Shown here: positions 44,336 through 53,301 of the stretch, piece by piece | Numbering within the stretch: position 1 is the first letter of the stretch | How the letters are laid out: each line of letters begins with the position of its first letter | The notes under the pieces: model-generated | Databases searched by the model: none | What the model was told of the DNA's origin: nothing | The model's input: only the letters and a program-made list of their open reading frames with translations | Position numbers and translations under genes: made by a program | Origin: Stappia sp. 28M-7 | GTDB taxonomy: Bacteria; Pseudomonadota; Alphaproteobacteria; Rhizobiales; Stappiaceae | Length of the DNA: 64,000 nt | Assembly (NCBI RefSeq): GCF_014252955.1 | Contig: NZ_JACMIA010000001.1 | Location: 4,238,258 to 4,302,257, forward strand | Direction: 5' to 3'

Positions 44336-45736
44336 CTATCGCGCCAGACCGGGGAACAGGAAGGTCTGCTCGGCCGAGAAGTCGAAGTCCGGGTTCTCCC
44401 AGGCGATCATCTTGCCCGGATTGAGCAGGCCCTTGGGGTCGGCCTCGCCCTTGAAGGCGAGCTGAACCGCATCGGTCTGCTTCATGCCGCCCTCTTCCAG
44501 CGTGTAGCGATGCGGATTGAAGATCGGGCAGCCGAGATCCTCGTGGATGCGGATGATCTCGTTGAGACGCTCCTCGGTCGTGTAGCGCACCACCGGCAGG
44601 CCGAAGCAGGTGATCTTGCCGTCGAAACGGACGAATTCCAGGTGGCCCGGCACCTCGTCGCCGAGCATCTCCGAAAGCTTCACCGCCTTCTGCACATGGT
44701 CGGGGAAGGGATAGAGCACCTGCAGGTAGGTGATGGTCGGGTCGACCCTGAGACCGCGCAGCGTCGTGTGGTTCCAGGTCAGCTCATAGACCGGCGGCAG
44801 TCCCTTGCTCTCCTCCTCGCTCGCCAGGTCCGAGCGGTAGACGAAGTCCGCCCCTTTCTGGCGCCGGGTGAAGGCATCGAACGCGTCCATCGCGAAGGGC
44901 GCCACCATGAGCGCGCACACGGACTGGTCCGACCGCAGGAACTTGCGGTGCCGCAGGAAGTAGTCGTGCGGCAGCGGCGCGGCGATCGGCGCGATCTCCT
45001 TGGTCAGGATGCCGTCCTGATTGGCAACCGCGTCGGCGTAGCGTGCCGCGCCTGCGAAATCGTCGAAGCCGACGAGAACGTCGACCCAGTCGTAGGCCGC
45101 CGTCAGCGGCACGGTGACTTCGGTGATGATGCCATTGGTGCCGTAGGCATGGCTGACCTTGTGCATGTCCTCGCCGGACAGCGTCAGCACTCGCGGCTCG
45201 GCCTCCATCGTCACCACCTTCAGCGAGATGATGTTGCCGAAGTCCCGCAGTCCGCCCCAGTTGATCGATCCGACGCCGCCGGACCCGCCGGCAATGAAGC
45301 CGCCGATGGTTGCCGTCCGGTAGGTGGACGGGTGCATCCGCAGTTCCTGACCCGTGGAACGTACGGCCTCGTCGATGGCGTACATGATCGCGCCGGCCTC
45401 GGCCCGCACGAAACCGCGACCGGTCTCCAGCACCTGGTTCATCTCGGCAAGGCTGAGCACGACGCCGCCGGACAGCGGCATTGCCTGGCCATAATTGCCG
45501 GTCCCGGCGCCGCGCGTCGTCACCGGAATATTCAACTCGTAGCAGGCCTTCAGGACGCGGATGACATCCTCCTGGCTGCGGGCACTGACGACGATGTCGG
45601 CGGTAACGTCCTCGAGCTGGCGCTTGAGAACGGGCGAATACCAGAAGAAGTCGCGGCTCTTCTGCCGCACGATCTGCGGATTGTCCTCGATCGCCAGACC
45701 CTCCAGGGCGGTCTTGAGCGCGGCGATGTCATGCAT
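44336..45736 (-). CDS. FAD-linked oxidase / FAD-FMN dehydrogenase (VAO/GlcD family)
   Basis: 466 residues. The FAD-binding PCMH domain (about 40-220) has TADIVVSARSQEDVIRVLKAC, the pyrophosphate loop PVTTRGAGTGNYGQAMPLSGG, and ATIGGFIAGGSGGVGSINWGG. The C-terminal half contains the substrate domain; the last residues DPKGLLNPGKMI are typical of glycolate/D-lactate-type oxidases. There is no signal peptide or obvious covalent-flavin histidine. It follows the deaminase-like gene by three bases. The substrate is unknown; oxidation of a hydroxylated or CH-NH intermediate is plausible. Confidence 0.9.
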   Translation of the reverse strand: MHDIAALKTALEGLAIEDNPQIVRQKSRDFFWYSPVLKRQLEDVTADIVVSARSQEDVIRVLKACYELNIPVTTRGAGTGNYGQAMPLSGGVVLSLAEMNQVLETGRGFVRAEAGAIMYAIDEAVRSTGQELRMHPSTYRTATIGGFIAGGSGGVGSINWGGLRDFGNIISLKVVTMEAEPRVLTLSGEDMHKVSHAYGTNGIITEVTVPLTAAYDWVDVLVGFDDFAGAARYADAVANQDGILTKEIAPIAAPLPHDYFLRHRKFLRSDQSVCALMVAPFAMDAFDAFTRRQKGADFVYRSDLASEEESKGLPPVYELTWNHTTLRGLRVDPTITYLQVLYPFPDHVQKAVKLSEMLGDEVPGHLEFVRFDGKITCFGLPVVRYTTEERLNEIIRIHEDLGCPIFNPHRYTLEEGGMKQTDAVQLAFKGEADPKGLLNPGKMIAWENPDFDFSAEQTFLFPGLAR

Positions 45737-45739
45737 GAT

Positions 45740-47059
45740 TCAAGGCTCCATCAGATCGTCGAGTTCGCGATAGTCGGGCAGTGTGCGCTCAAGAGCAATG
45801 CCGGCGCGCATGACCCGGCGCGGTCCGGACGGCCGCGCGCAGAGTTCGTTCCAGTTGCGGGCCCGGAAAAGCACGAGATCAGCGGCCAGCCCCGCATCGA
45901 TCCGCCCGCGCGTCGGATCGCCGAGCAGGCTCGCCGGTGTCGTCGTCACCGTGCGGATCCAGTCGTCGGCGGGATGGTCGAGATGGAGGATGCGCGTCGC
46001 CTGGGTGAACACCTCGACCATGTCGAGATCGCCATAGGCATAGAAGGGATCGCGCGTGTTGTCGGAGGCTACCGCAACAGGGATGCCCCGCGCCTTCATC
46101 TCGTGCAGCAGCGTCACGCCGCGCCAACGCGGTGTCCGCCCGGCCTGCCGGTCCATCAGATACATGTTGCAGAGCGGCAGCGACACCACGCCGATCCCCG
46201 CCTCTGCCACGAGGTCCAGCGTGCGGTCGGCCTCATCAGCGTCCTGCCGGGCCAGCGAGCAGCAATGGCCGCAGACGATCCGGCCCTCGAAGCGGTTGCG
46301 AAGCGCGCCCTCGGCAATAAGCGCCAGCGAGCGCGCCTGCGGGTCCGCGGTCTCGTCGACATGGAAGTCGAGGTCGAGACCGCGCTCGGACGCAGCGCGA
46401 AACAGGGCGTCGATATGCCCCTCTAGCCCCTCGATCATGTATGTGACGGCGCCGAGCGTGCCGCCCGTCTTCTTCACCGTGTCGGCGATCCGGTCGAGAA
46501 AACCAGGGATCAGAAGGCTCTCGACACCATAGAGGGCGGACGCCTGCAGCTCTATCCGGTCCATCCATTCCTGCCGGATCTCGGCGAAAAGCGGCCAGCT
46601 GATCTCGTCCTGCGGCGGAATGCTGTCGAGATGCGTGCGGATCATCACCGTGCCGTGGGCATGGGCGCAGCGCAGGGCAAAGTCCATGCGCCGCCGCAGA
46701 TCCGCTGCCGACCAGCGTGCCGGCCGATCTGCCGACACCGCTTCCAGCGCGCCGGGAAAGGTGCCGTCGGGATTGGGCCGGCGCGGCCAGATATGGCCCT
46801 TGTCGAGATGCGTGTGCATGTCGACAAAACCCGGCAGCACCAGTCCGCCGTCGAGCTCGACCATCGCCATTCTGTCCCGCTCGTCCAGCAGTCCCGGCGG
46901 CGCGATGGCGGCGATCTCGCCGTGCTCGATCAGGATGTCCGCGCGGCCGAGACCATCGCCGATATGGTTCAGCGTGCCGCTGGTGACGGCGCTCGGCACG
47001 GTGGCGTTGGCCAGCAGGACCCTGCCGGTTGCGGGAATTTCGGGCACGGCATGTGTCAT
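45740..47059 (-). CDS. Cytosine-deaminase-like amidohydrolase
   Basis: 439 residues with the CodA-type metal-dependent TIM barrel. The metal ligands are HTH in GFVDMHTHLDKGH, His in DLDFHVDET (the glutamate is the general acid/base), His in IVCGHCCSLA and Asp in AVASDNTRDPFYAYGD. The N- and C-terminal beta-sandwich (PGFVDM preceded by VELDGGLVLP) is typical. The family deaminates cytosine, isoguanine, hydroxy-pyrimidines or N-methylated analogues. The gene follows the ABC permease by four bases, so it probably acts on the imported compound. Confidence 0.9.
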   Translation of the reverse strand: MTHAVPEIPATGRVLLANATVPSAVTSGTLNHIGDGLGRADILIEHGEIAAIAPPGLLDERDRMAMVELDGGLVLPGFVDMHTHLDKGHIWPRRPNPDGTFPGALEAVSADRPARWSAADLRRRMDFALRCAHAHGTVMIRTHLDSIPPQDEISWPLFAEIRQEWMDRIELQASALYGVESLLIPGFLDRIADTVKKTGGTLGAVTYMIEGLEGHIDALFRAASERGLDLDFHVDETADPQARSLALIAEGALRNRFEGRIVCGHCCSLARQDADEADRTLDLVAEAGIGVVSLPLCNMYLMDRQAGRTPRWRGVTLLHEMKARGIPVAVASDNTRDPFYAYGDLDMVEVFTQATRILHLDHPADDWIRTVTTTPASLLGDPTRGRIDAGLAADLVLFRARNWNELCARPSGPRRVMRAGIALERTLPDYRELDDLMEP

Positions 47060-47063
47060 GAGA

Positions 47064-47939
47064 TCAGGAGTCCCGCTTGATCGCGCTTTCGTGCCAGTGG
47101 CGCAGAAGAAGATGCGACAGCACGCTCAAGCTGGCGAAGATGATGATGCCCGTGACCGAGATGAGCAGGATGGCGGCGAACATGCGCGGGATGTTCAGCC
47201 GGTAGCTCGCCTCCAGGATCTTGAAGGCAAGGCCCGAGCCGAGACCGCCGGTGCCGGCGACGAACTCCGCCACGATGGCACCGATCAGCGACAGTCCCCC
47301 GGCGATCTTCAACCCGCCGAGGAAATAGGGCAGCGCCGCCGGCAGGCGGAGATAGCGCAGCGTCTGCCAGCGGGTGGCACCATAAAGCTGGAACAGGTTG
47401 CGCAGATTGTGATCGGCGGAGTTCAGCCCGAGCGTCGTGTTCGACAGGATCGGGAAGAACGCAACGATCCACGCGCAGATCAAAAGGCCAGCGATCTTCG
47501 AGGGGACATAGATGAAGATCAGCGGCGCGATCACGATGACCGGGGTCACCTGCAGGATCACCGCATAGGGAAAGAAAGACATCTCCACCCATTTCGACTG
47601 GGCGAAGAGCACCGCCAGGCCGACACCGCCGACGGTAGCGATGACCAGCGCCCCCAGGGTGATCGCGATGGTGATCAGCAGGGCCGGCCACAACATCGAC
47701 CAGTCGGAGATCAGCGCCTGCACCACCCGGTCCGGACCCGGCAGGATGTAGTGGGGCACCTTGAAGGCAACGACATACCATTGCCACAGGGCGATGGTGG
47801 CGATCATCACCACCACCGGCAGCAGCCAGCGGGCGGTCCGGTCGATACGCTCGCGGCGCGCCTTGCGCTGTTCCGCCGGGTCGACGGGCGCGGCCGCCTC
47901 GACGCTCGGGCTTGCGGTCGTGTCCAGGTTGGCCGTCAT
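47064..47939 (-). CDS. ABC transporter permease (SsuC/ThiX/TauC family)
   Basis: 291 residues from ATG 47939. After a hydrophilic N-terminus (about 1-32) come six predicted helices. The BPD_transp_1 motif region reads LFQLYGATRWQTLRYLRLPAALPYFLGG, which contains the EAA-type loop contacting the ATPase. LIGAIVAEFVAGTGGLG follows. The family imports sulfonates, nitrate, pyrimidine precursors and similar small organics. It belongs to the tripartite system with the next two genes upstream. Confidence 0.93.
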   Translation of the reverse strand: MTANLDTTASPSVEAAAPVDPAEQRKARRERIDRTARWLLPVVVMIATIALWQWYVVAFKVPHYILPGPDRVVQALISDWSMLWPALLITIAITLGALVIATVGGVGLAVLFAQSKWVEMSFFPYAVILQVTPVIVIAPLIFIYVPSKIAGLLICAWIVAFFPILSNTTLGLNSADHNLRNLFQLYGATRWQTLRYLRLPAALPYFLGGLKIAGGLSLIGAIVAEFVAGTGGLGSGLAFKILEASYRLNIPRMFAAILLISVTGIIIFASLSVLSHLLLRHWHESAIKRDS

Positions 47940-48002
47940 GCGGTCGTCCTCTGGCTGTTCGGCGAAAAAGCGGCGCAGGTCGCCTCGACCCGGCACCGCA
48001 AC

Positions 48003-48824
48003 TCAGTGGTTGTTGTCACCCTCGGCGGCCATCGCGGCCTGCAACGCCTCCGACGCGCTGCGGCAGTAATCCGAGTAGACATGCGAGGTCCGGAACGTCT
48101 CGTCCCGCGGATAGGGCGCATCCACGGCAAGATCGGCAACGACGCGTCCGGGCCGGGCAGCCATGACGACGATCCGGTTGGACAGATAGACGCTCTCGAA
48201 CACCGAGTGGGTTACAAAGATCACCGTCCAGCCGAACTCCTGCCACAGGCGCAGCAAGTCGTTGTTGAGGCGGAAGCGGGTGATCTCGTCGAGTGCTGCA
48301 AAAGGCTCGTCCATCAGAAGAAGACGCGGTTTCGTGACCAGCGCCCGAGCGATGGAAACGCGCATCTTCATGCCGCCGGACAGTTCCCGCGGATAGCTGG
48401 TCGCGAAGCGCTCCAGCCCCACCATTTCCAGCGCCTCCATCACGGCCGTGCGCGAGGCGTCGGCGGACTTGCCCTTCAGCTTGAGCGGCAGGTGCACGTT
48501 GTCGAACACCGTCGCCCAGGGCATCAGGGTCGGCTCCTGGAAGACGAAGCTGATGGCGTGATCGTGCGCACCGGGCCGCTCGTCCGGCCACATGAGCCGA
48601 CCCGCCGTCGGGCTCGACAGCCCGGCGATGATGCGCAGCGCCGTCGACTTGCCGCAGCCAGAGGGACCAAGAAGGCTGACGAACTCGCCACTGTTGATGT
48701 CGAGCGTCATGTCCTTCAACGCCACTGTGGCGTTGGCGAAGGTCTTCGACACCCGTTGTAGCGAGACGATGGGGGTACGGGGGGCGACCGCGCCCCCCGC
48801 CGTGATGATCGGGGAGGCGCTCAT
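48003..48824 (-). CDS. ABC transporter ATP-binding protein (SsuB/TauB/ThiZ type)
   Basis: 273 residues from ATG 48824, with GGAGG seven bases upstream; the frame is open further only across the binding-protein gene. Walker A GPSGCGKST, Q-loop FVFQEPTLMPW, signature LSGGMKMRVSIARAL, Walker B LLLMDEPFAALDE and switch-His VTHSVFESVYLSNR are all intact. It energises the neighbouring permease. The VFQEPTLMPWATV Q-loop pattern is usual for nitrate/sulfonate/pyrimidine-type importers. Confidence 0.94.
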   Translation of the reverse strand: MSASPIITAGGAVAPRTPIVSLQRVSKTFANATVALKDMTLDINSGEFVSLLGPSGCGKSTALRIIAGLSSPTAGRLMWPDERPGAHDHAISFVFQEPTLMPWATVFDNVHLPLKLKGKSADASRTAVMEALEMVGLERFATSYPRELSGGMKMRVSIARALVTKPRLLLMDEPFAALDEITRFRLNNDLLRLWQEFGWTVIFVTHSVFESVYLSNRIVVMAARPGRVVADLAVDAPYPRDETFRTSHVYSDYCRSASEALQAAMAAEGDNNH

Positions 48825-48886
48825 CGCGCGCCTCCCTCTGGTGCCGGCCGGGCCGACCGGATCGCTGTGCAACTGGACAAGGCCGT

Positions 48887-49912
48887 TCAGTTCCCCGTCA
48901 GCTTCTTCTTCAGGTCGAGGCCGACGCCCTTGTTCACGAACTCGAGCGTGTAGGTCTTCTTGATGTCGAGCCCGTCCTCGATGACGCCGGCCTTGACCAT
49001 CTTCTGGTAGAAGTCGGTCATCCGCTCGTCGGTCATCGCACCGATGCCCATCGTCTCGGAATCGCCGGAATCGACGATGCCGTACTCCTTCATCTTGTCG
49101 ATGGAGAAGGCGATCTGCTCGTCGGTCATTTCCGGATTGGCAGCCTTGATCGCATCGTTCGCGGCGGAGTTGTCGCCGTACAGGTAGTTGTTCCAGCCGA
49201 TGGCCGAGCCTTCGACGAAGCACTTCACGACCTCGGGCCGGTTGGCGACCGTGTCGGCCATCGTCTCGACCGTCGTCGCGTAGGTGCTGAAGCCGTAGTC
49301 GGCGATCAGGTAGATGTCGGGAACGAACCCGCCTTCGCGCTCGACCGCGTAGGGCTCGGATGTCACGTAACCCTGCTGGCCGGCCGCCGGATCCGCAAGG
49401 AACGGCGCCGGATTGAACGTGTAGGGGCGGCGCTGCTCGACGGTGAAGCCGAACTCGGAGATCATCCACTGGTAGTAGGAGGCAAAGCCGTTGTCGCCGA
49501 TCAGCAGCGGCGCGGTGCCGGCCATCGCCTCGAAGCTCTCATACTTGCCGGGATGGGTGATGATCACCTGCGGCTCTTTCTGGAAGTCCGCGGCCACCAC
49601 GACGACCGGAATGTCCTCGCGCACGGCGAAGAAGGTCTGCAGCATGTTGCCGCCCATCAGGAAGTCGATCTTGCCGGCCAGCATGAGTGCCCGGTTGTTC
49701 ACCTGCGGACCGCCCGGCACGATGGTGACATCGAGACCGCAAGCCTTGTAGGTGCCGTCGGCAACGGCCTGGTAGTAGCCGCCATGCTCAGCCTGGGCGA
49801 GCCAGTTGGTGCCGAACGTCACCGCCTCCTGGGCAAGCGACGCGCCCGCCGAAACCGAAACAAGCGCAAGTGCCGCGCCCCCAAGCAGGGCGCCCTTCGA
49901 AACTGTCCGCAT
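48887..49912 (-). CDS. NMT1/THI5-like ABC substrate-binding protein
   Basis: 341 residues from ATG 49912 (GGAGG 12 bases upstream). A signal peptide (TVSKGALLGGAALALVSVSAGASLAQ in parts: basic start, hydrophobic core, ASLAQ end) directs it to the periplasm. The mature part has FGTNWLAQAEHGGYYQAVADG, the signature opening of NMT1/THI5-type proteins. GGPQVNNRALMLAGKIDFLMGG forms the ligand loop. Relatives bind formylaminopyrimidine, hydroxymethylpyrimidine, riboflavin or aromatic N-compounds. With a deaminase in the operon, a pyrimidine- or purine-like ligand is the best guess. It is the first gene of the operon. Confidence 0.9.
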   Translation of the reverse strand: MRTVSKGALLGGAALALVSVSAGASLAQEAVTFGTNWLAQAEHGGYYQAVADGTYKACGLDVTIVPGGPQVNNRALMLAGKIDFLMGGNMLQTFFAVREDIPVVVVAADFQKEPQVIITHPGKYESFEAMAGTAPLLIGDNGFASYYQWMISEFGFTVEQRRPYTFNPAPFLADPAAGQQGYVTSEPYAVEREGGFVPDIYLIADYGFSTYATTVETMADTVANRPEVVKCFVEGSAIGWNNYLYGDNSAANDAIKAANPEMTDEQIAFSIDKMKEYGIVDSGDSETMGIGAMTDERMTDFYQKMVKAGVIEDGLDIKKTYTLEFVNKGVGLDLKKKLTGN

Positions 49913-50447
49913 GATGCTGTTCGCCTCCAGAAATGCTTCAAACTCGCTTCGGCCTTTGCGGGCCATCCGTCCTGTTCTTGTTTTAGGGCGATCCACGCTC
50001 GCGGAGCGGGAACCGCCACAGCCGATCGAGTATGATCGGCCATCGAGGATCGGCCACGCTCAAATTGCAGCCATCTCCTCTCAGCACAGCAATCGACGTG
50101 CCATACGCCCAAGGGTACCAGTCAATTCTGACAGTCCTGCAAGGGCCGGAACCGTTTCTGGAACCTGCGCCGAAGGGACAGTGGCAAAAGCGACCAGTTA
50201 CATCCCCTTCAGCAGCGCTTCATGACATCGACGCGCCACACTAACCCAGCTTGTCCGCACAAAAAAGCAGCATCGCACCCTTCGATTGCGCCGGAAATTT
50301 CAGCACGTCCGAGCGACCGGAATGCGACAGGACCTTTCCCGGCGCCCCCCGATCCGGCTAGCCTTTCATCCACCACCCGCCCGCCTTTCCCTGACGCAAC
50401 CGGCTGCAGGCGCGCCCAGTCAGGACAGGCACCGTCCGGAGACCCGC
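49913..50447. promoter_or_regulatory. Long divergent control region between the two catabolic operons
   Basis: 535 bp with no gene. It includes a tight direct repeat GATCGGCCA at 50034-50042 and 50048-50056 (14-bp period, so not the same helix face), embedded in CGATCGAG-type sequence. A THI-box-like TCTCAG/CTGAGA at 50079-50084 stands alone, without the other parts of a TPP riboswitch. Both flanking operons must start here; I cannot assign exact promoters. Confidence 0.45.
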
Positions 50448-50840
50448 ATGAAAACAGCGATCACGCCCGCCGACATGGCCCCGCCGTTTGCCCGCTACAG
50501 CCACGCGATAGAGGTGCCGGCCGGGCACCGCCTGGTCGTCTGCTCAGGCCAGCTCGGCATCGATTCGCGAGGCGATGTGCCGGCCGATGTGGAAGGCCAG
50601 ACCCGCCTGTGCTTCGAGAACATTCGCCGCATCCTTGGGGCCGCCGGAATGGACCTTTCGGACATTGTGCGGATCAACGCCTATGTGACGGGCCGCGAAC
50701 ATCTTCCCGGCTACATGAAGACGCGCGACGAGTTCACCGACTCGCCCCCGCCCGCCTCCACGCTGATGATCGTCTCGGGCTTCGCCAGACCCGAATTCGT
50801 GGTCGAGGTGGAAGTGATCGCTGCCGCTCCGCAGGCGTGA
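50448..50840 (+). CDS. RidA/YjgF/YER057c-family protein (enamine/imine deaminase)
   Basis: 130 residues from ATG 50448 (GGAG ten bases upstream). Family features: VVCSGQLGIDSRGDVPADVEGQ, IRRILGAAGMDLSDIVRINAYVT and PPPASTLMIVSGFARPEFVVEVEVIA. The conserved arginine that holds the substrate carboxylate in canonical RidA (R105 in E. coli) corresponds to FARPEF. Members hydrolyse reactive enamines/imines, and subfamily members act in catabolic pathways for pyrimidines or aromatic amines. Here it opens the plus-strand set facing the ABC/deaminase operon. Confidence 0.88.
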   Translation: MKTAITPADMAPPFARYSHAIEVPAGHRLVVCSGQLGIDSRGDVPADVEGQTRLCFENIRRILGAAGMDLSDIVRINAYVTGREHLPGYMKTRDEFTDSPPPASTLMIVSGFARPEFVVEVEVIAAAPQA

Positions 50841-51018
50841 TTCGCTCCGCCCGCTGAAGGAGCCCGTTGCCGGGTCTTTCCCCCCTCTGCTAGGGTCGGT
50901 TCCGCGCCCGCGCTTCGCAGGCCGGCGCCGATCTTGCAACCTTTCCCTGTGCGGAACTCGGGCGGCCTCGGGTCGCTATCCAAGCCTGCAGGTCGACCCG
51001 ACAACAGGACGCACCTTC

Positions 51019-52362
51019 ATGCGCATGTGGATCAAGGACCCGCTCGCAATCCTTGCCGACAATGCCGCCCGCGGCATCGTGGTGGAGGAGGGACGCATCG
51101 CCGAATGCGTGCCGGCCGGGCAGGAGCCGTCGAGCCCGGTGGACACCACCTACGACGCCTCTTCCGAAGTGGTCATCCCCGGGCTCATCAACACCCACCA
51201 CCATTTCTTCCAGACGCTGACCCGGGCCCATCCCAGCGCCATCAACAAGGAGCTGTTTCCCTGGCTCCAGGCGCTCTACCCGATCTGGGCCAGAAACGTC
51301 ACGCCGGAGACCTTCCGGCTCGGCACGCGTCTCGCCCTCACCGAGTTGCTGATGTCGGGCTGCACCGCCGCCTCGGACCATCACTATCTCTTTCCCGCCG
51401 GGCTCGAGAACGCGATGGATATCCAGGTGGAAGAGGCAACGCGTCTCGGCATCCGCATGACGGTGACGCGCGGCTCGATGAATCTCAGCCAGAAGGATGG
51501 CGGCCTGCCCCCCGACACGGCCGTGCAGGACGAGGACACGATCCTTGCCGACTGCGAGCGGGTGCTGTCGCGCTATCACGACACGTCAGAAGGCGCGATG
51601 ATCCAGGTGGCTCTTGCCCCTTGCGCGCCCTTCACCGTCACCAAGCGGCTGATGCGCGAGAGCGTCACCCTGGCCGAGCGCTTCGACTGTCGCCTGCACA
51701 CGCATCTCGGCGAGACCATCGACGAGGACGATTACTGCCTGCACCATTTCCAGTGCCGCCCCGTCGACTATCTCGAGGAATGCGGATGGCTCAACGAGCG
51801 TGTCTGGCTGGCCCACGGCATCCATTTCAACGATGACGAGGTACGGCGTCTCGGCCATGCCTGCGTCGGCGTCTGCCATTGCCCGACGTCCAACATGACG
51901 CTGGCCTCCGGTCAGTGTCGGACGAAGGAGCTGGAAGCGGCGGGCTGTCCGGTGGGCCTCGGCGTCGACGGCTCGGCCTCCAACGACAATTCCAATCTGA
52001 TGGAGAGCCTGCGCCACGCCTTGATGATCAACCGGCTGACCTACGACGCGGCCTCGGTAACCCATTTCGACACCTACCGCTGGGCGACGGAAGGATCGGC
52101 GCGCTGCCTCGGCCGCAAGGACCTGGGCGCCATCGCCGTCGGCAAGCAGGCGGACCTTGCCTTTTACCGGCTCGACGAGCTTCGCTTTTCCGGTGCCGGC
52201 GATCCGCTTGCCGCGCTGATCCTGTGCGGTGCCCACAGCGCGAACCGCGTGATGGTGGCCGGAGACTGGAAAGTGATCGACGCTCGCCCCGTGCACATGG
52301 ACATCGAACGCCTGCGCGCCGAGCACGGCGCTGCTGCAAAGCGCTTCCTGGAAGCACTTTGA
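51019..52362 (+). CDS. 8-oxoguanine deaminase / TrzN-AtzA-type amidohydrolase
   Basis: 447 residues from ATG 51019. Metal-site motifs: NTHHHFFQTLTRAHP, LHTHLGET (the glutamate is the acid/base), WLAHGIHF and GLGVDGSASNDNSNLMES. LFPWLQALYPIWA matches the bacterial 8-oxoguanine deaminase branch, which also includes hydroxyatrazine-type hydrolases. It would release ammonia from an amino-purine or -triazine ring. A 178-bp gap separates it from RidA. Whether the true substrate is 8-oxoguanine, guanine or another azaheterocycle cannot be decided here. Confidence 0.9.
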   Translation: MRMWIKDPLAILADNAARGIVVEEGRIAECVPAGQEPSSPVDTTYDASSEVVIPGLINTHHHFFQTLTRAHPSAINKELFPWLQALYPIWARNVTPETFRLGTRLALTELLMSGCTAASDHHYLFPAGLENAMDIQVEEATRLGIRMTVTRGSMNLSQKDGGLPPDTAVQDEDTILADCERVLSRYHDTSEGAMIQVALAPCAPFTVTKRLMRESVTLAERFDCRLHTHLGETIDEDDYCLHHFQCRPVDYLEECGWLNERVWLAHGIHFNDDEVRRLGHACVGVCHCPTSNMTLASGQCRTKELEAAGCPVGLGVDGSASNDNSNLMESLRHALMINRLTYDAASVTHFDTYRWATEGSARCLGRKDLGAIAVGKQADLAFYRLDELRFSGAGDPLAALILCGAHSANRVMVAGDWKVIDARPVHMDIERLRAEHGAAAKRFLEAL

Positions 52363-52394
52363 CGACCGGCTCCGCAGGCCCACATCACAGGAGG

Positions 52395-52419
52395 CCGGGC
52401 TCCCCGCCCGGTCCTTTTC
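52395..52419 (+). terminator. Terminator after the 8-oxoguanine-deaminase-like gene
   Basis: CCGGGC (52395-52400), TCCCC loop, GCCCGG (52406-52411), then TCCTTTTC. It lies 33 bases after the stop. The creatininase gene follows 57 bp later, so it may be a partial stop or attenuator within the operon. Confidence 0.7.
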
Positions 52420-52475
52420 GCCTTCGGCCCTGACTTCGCAAGAAGAGGCCGCAACGCCAACGAGAGCTGCAAAAC

Positions 52476-53291
52476 ATGACAGACCTGCCCCGCCGCTTCT
52501 GGCACGAGATGACCGCCTTCGACTTTGCCAACGCCGACACCTCGTCGTGGGTCGCGGTGCTGCCCGTGGCGGCGATCGAGCAGCATGGCCCTCACCTGCC
52601 TGTGTTCACCGACACCTGCATCGCCGAGGGCCAGATCTCGCGGGTGCTGGAACTTTTGCCGCGCGACGTGCCGGCAACGTTCCTGCCCGTTCAGGCCGTC
52701 GGTAAGTCCAACGAGCACATCTCCTCGCCGGGCACGCTGACGCTGTCGTGGGAAACGGCGACCCGTGCCTGGGTCGAGATCGGCGAAAGCGTGTTTCGCG
52801 CCGGCGTGCGCAAGCTTGTCCTGGTCACCTCGCATGGCGGCAACGTGCCCTTGATCGACATCGTTGCCCGCGAGCTGCGTGTGAAGCATGACATGCTGGT
52901 CACCGCGACCGGCTGGTCACGTTTCGGTCAGCCGCACGGCATCTTCCCGGACAAGGAATTCACCTACGGCATCCATGGCGGTGACGTCGAGACATCGCTG
53001 ATGCTGTATCTGCGCCCGGATCTGGTCGACATGCGCAAGGCGGAGGATTTCCGCTCCACCCAGCTCGACTTCCTGCGCGAATTCAAGCACCTGCGCGGCC
53101 ACGGCCCGGCCCAGTTCGGCTGGAAGGCCCAGGACCTCAATCCGGCAGGAACGGTGGGCAATGCAGCTGCGGCCAACGCTGCCAAGGGCGAAGCCTCGCT
53201 CGATCATGCCGCGCGCGGCTTCGTCGATCTGCTCAAGGACATGCACGCCTTCGACCTCGACCGGCTGTGGAAGCCGGACGGCGACGCCTGA
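52476..53291 (+). CDS. Creatininase-family amidohydrolase
   Basis: 271 residues. Metal ligands of the family are visible: Glu and His in PVAAIEQHGPHLPVFTDT, Asp in the same stretch, His in LVTSHGGNVPLID and Glu in GGDVETSLML. Members include creatinine amidohydrolase, formamide-pyrimidine deformylase (ArfB) and MftE. They open cyclic amides or cleave formyl/peptide amides. The third metallo-hydrolase in this locus, after two amidohydrolases, it fits ring opening of a lactam formed by deamination. This role is inference. Confidence 0.9.
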   Translation: MTDLPRRFWHEMTAFDFANADTSSWVAVLPVAAIEQHGPHLPVFTDTCIAEGQISRVLELLPRDVPATFLPVQAVGKSNEHISSPGTLTLSWETATRAWVEIGESVFRAGVRKLVLVTSHGGNVPLIDIVARELRVKHDMLVTATGWSRFGQPHGIFPDKEFTYGIHGGDVETSLMLYLRPDLVDMRKAEDFRSTQLDFLREFKHLRGHGPAQFGWKAQDLNPAGTVGNAAAANAAKGEASLDHAARGFVDLLKDMHAFDLDRLWKPDGDA

Positions 53292-53301
53292 GGCAGGAAC
53301 G

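Noticed and set aside
48825-49469. N-terminal extension of the SsuB/ThiZ-type ATPase
   Set aside because: Overlaps the binding-protein gene in another frame; ATG 48824 has a good ribosome-binding site.
50034-50084. TPP riboswitch upstream of the NMT1/THI5-like operon
   Set aside because: CTGAGA occurs on the minus strand (50079-50084), but no ACCTGATC-type partner or second stem was found between it and the gene.
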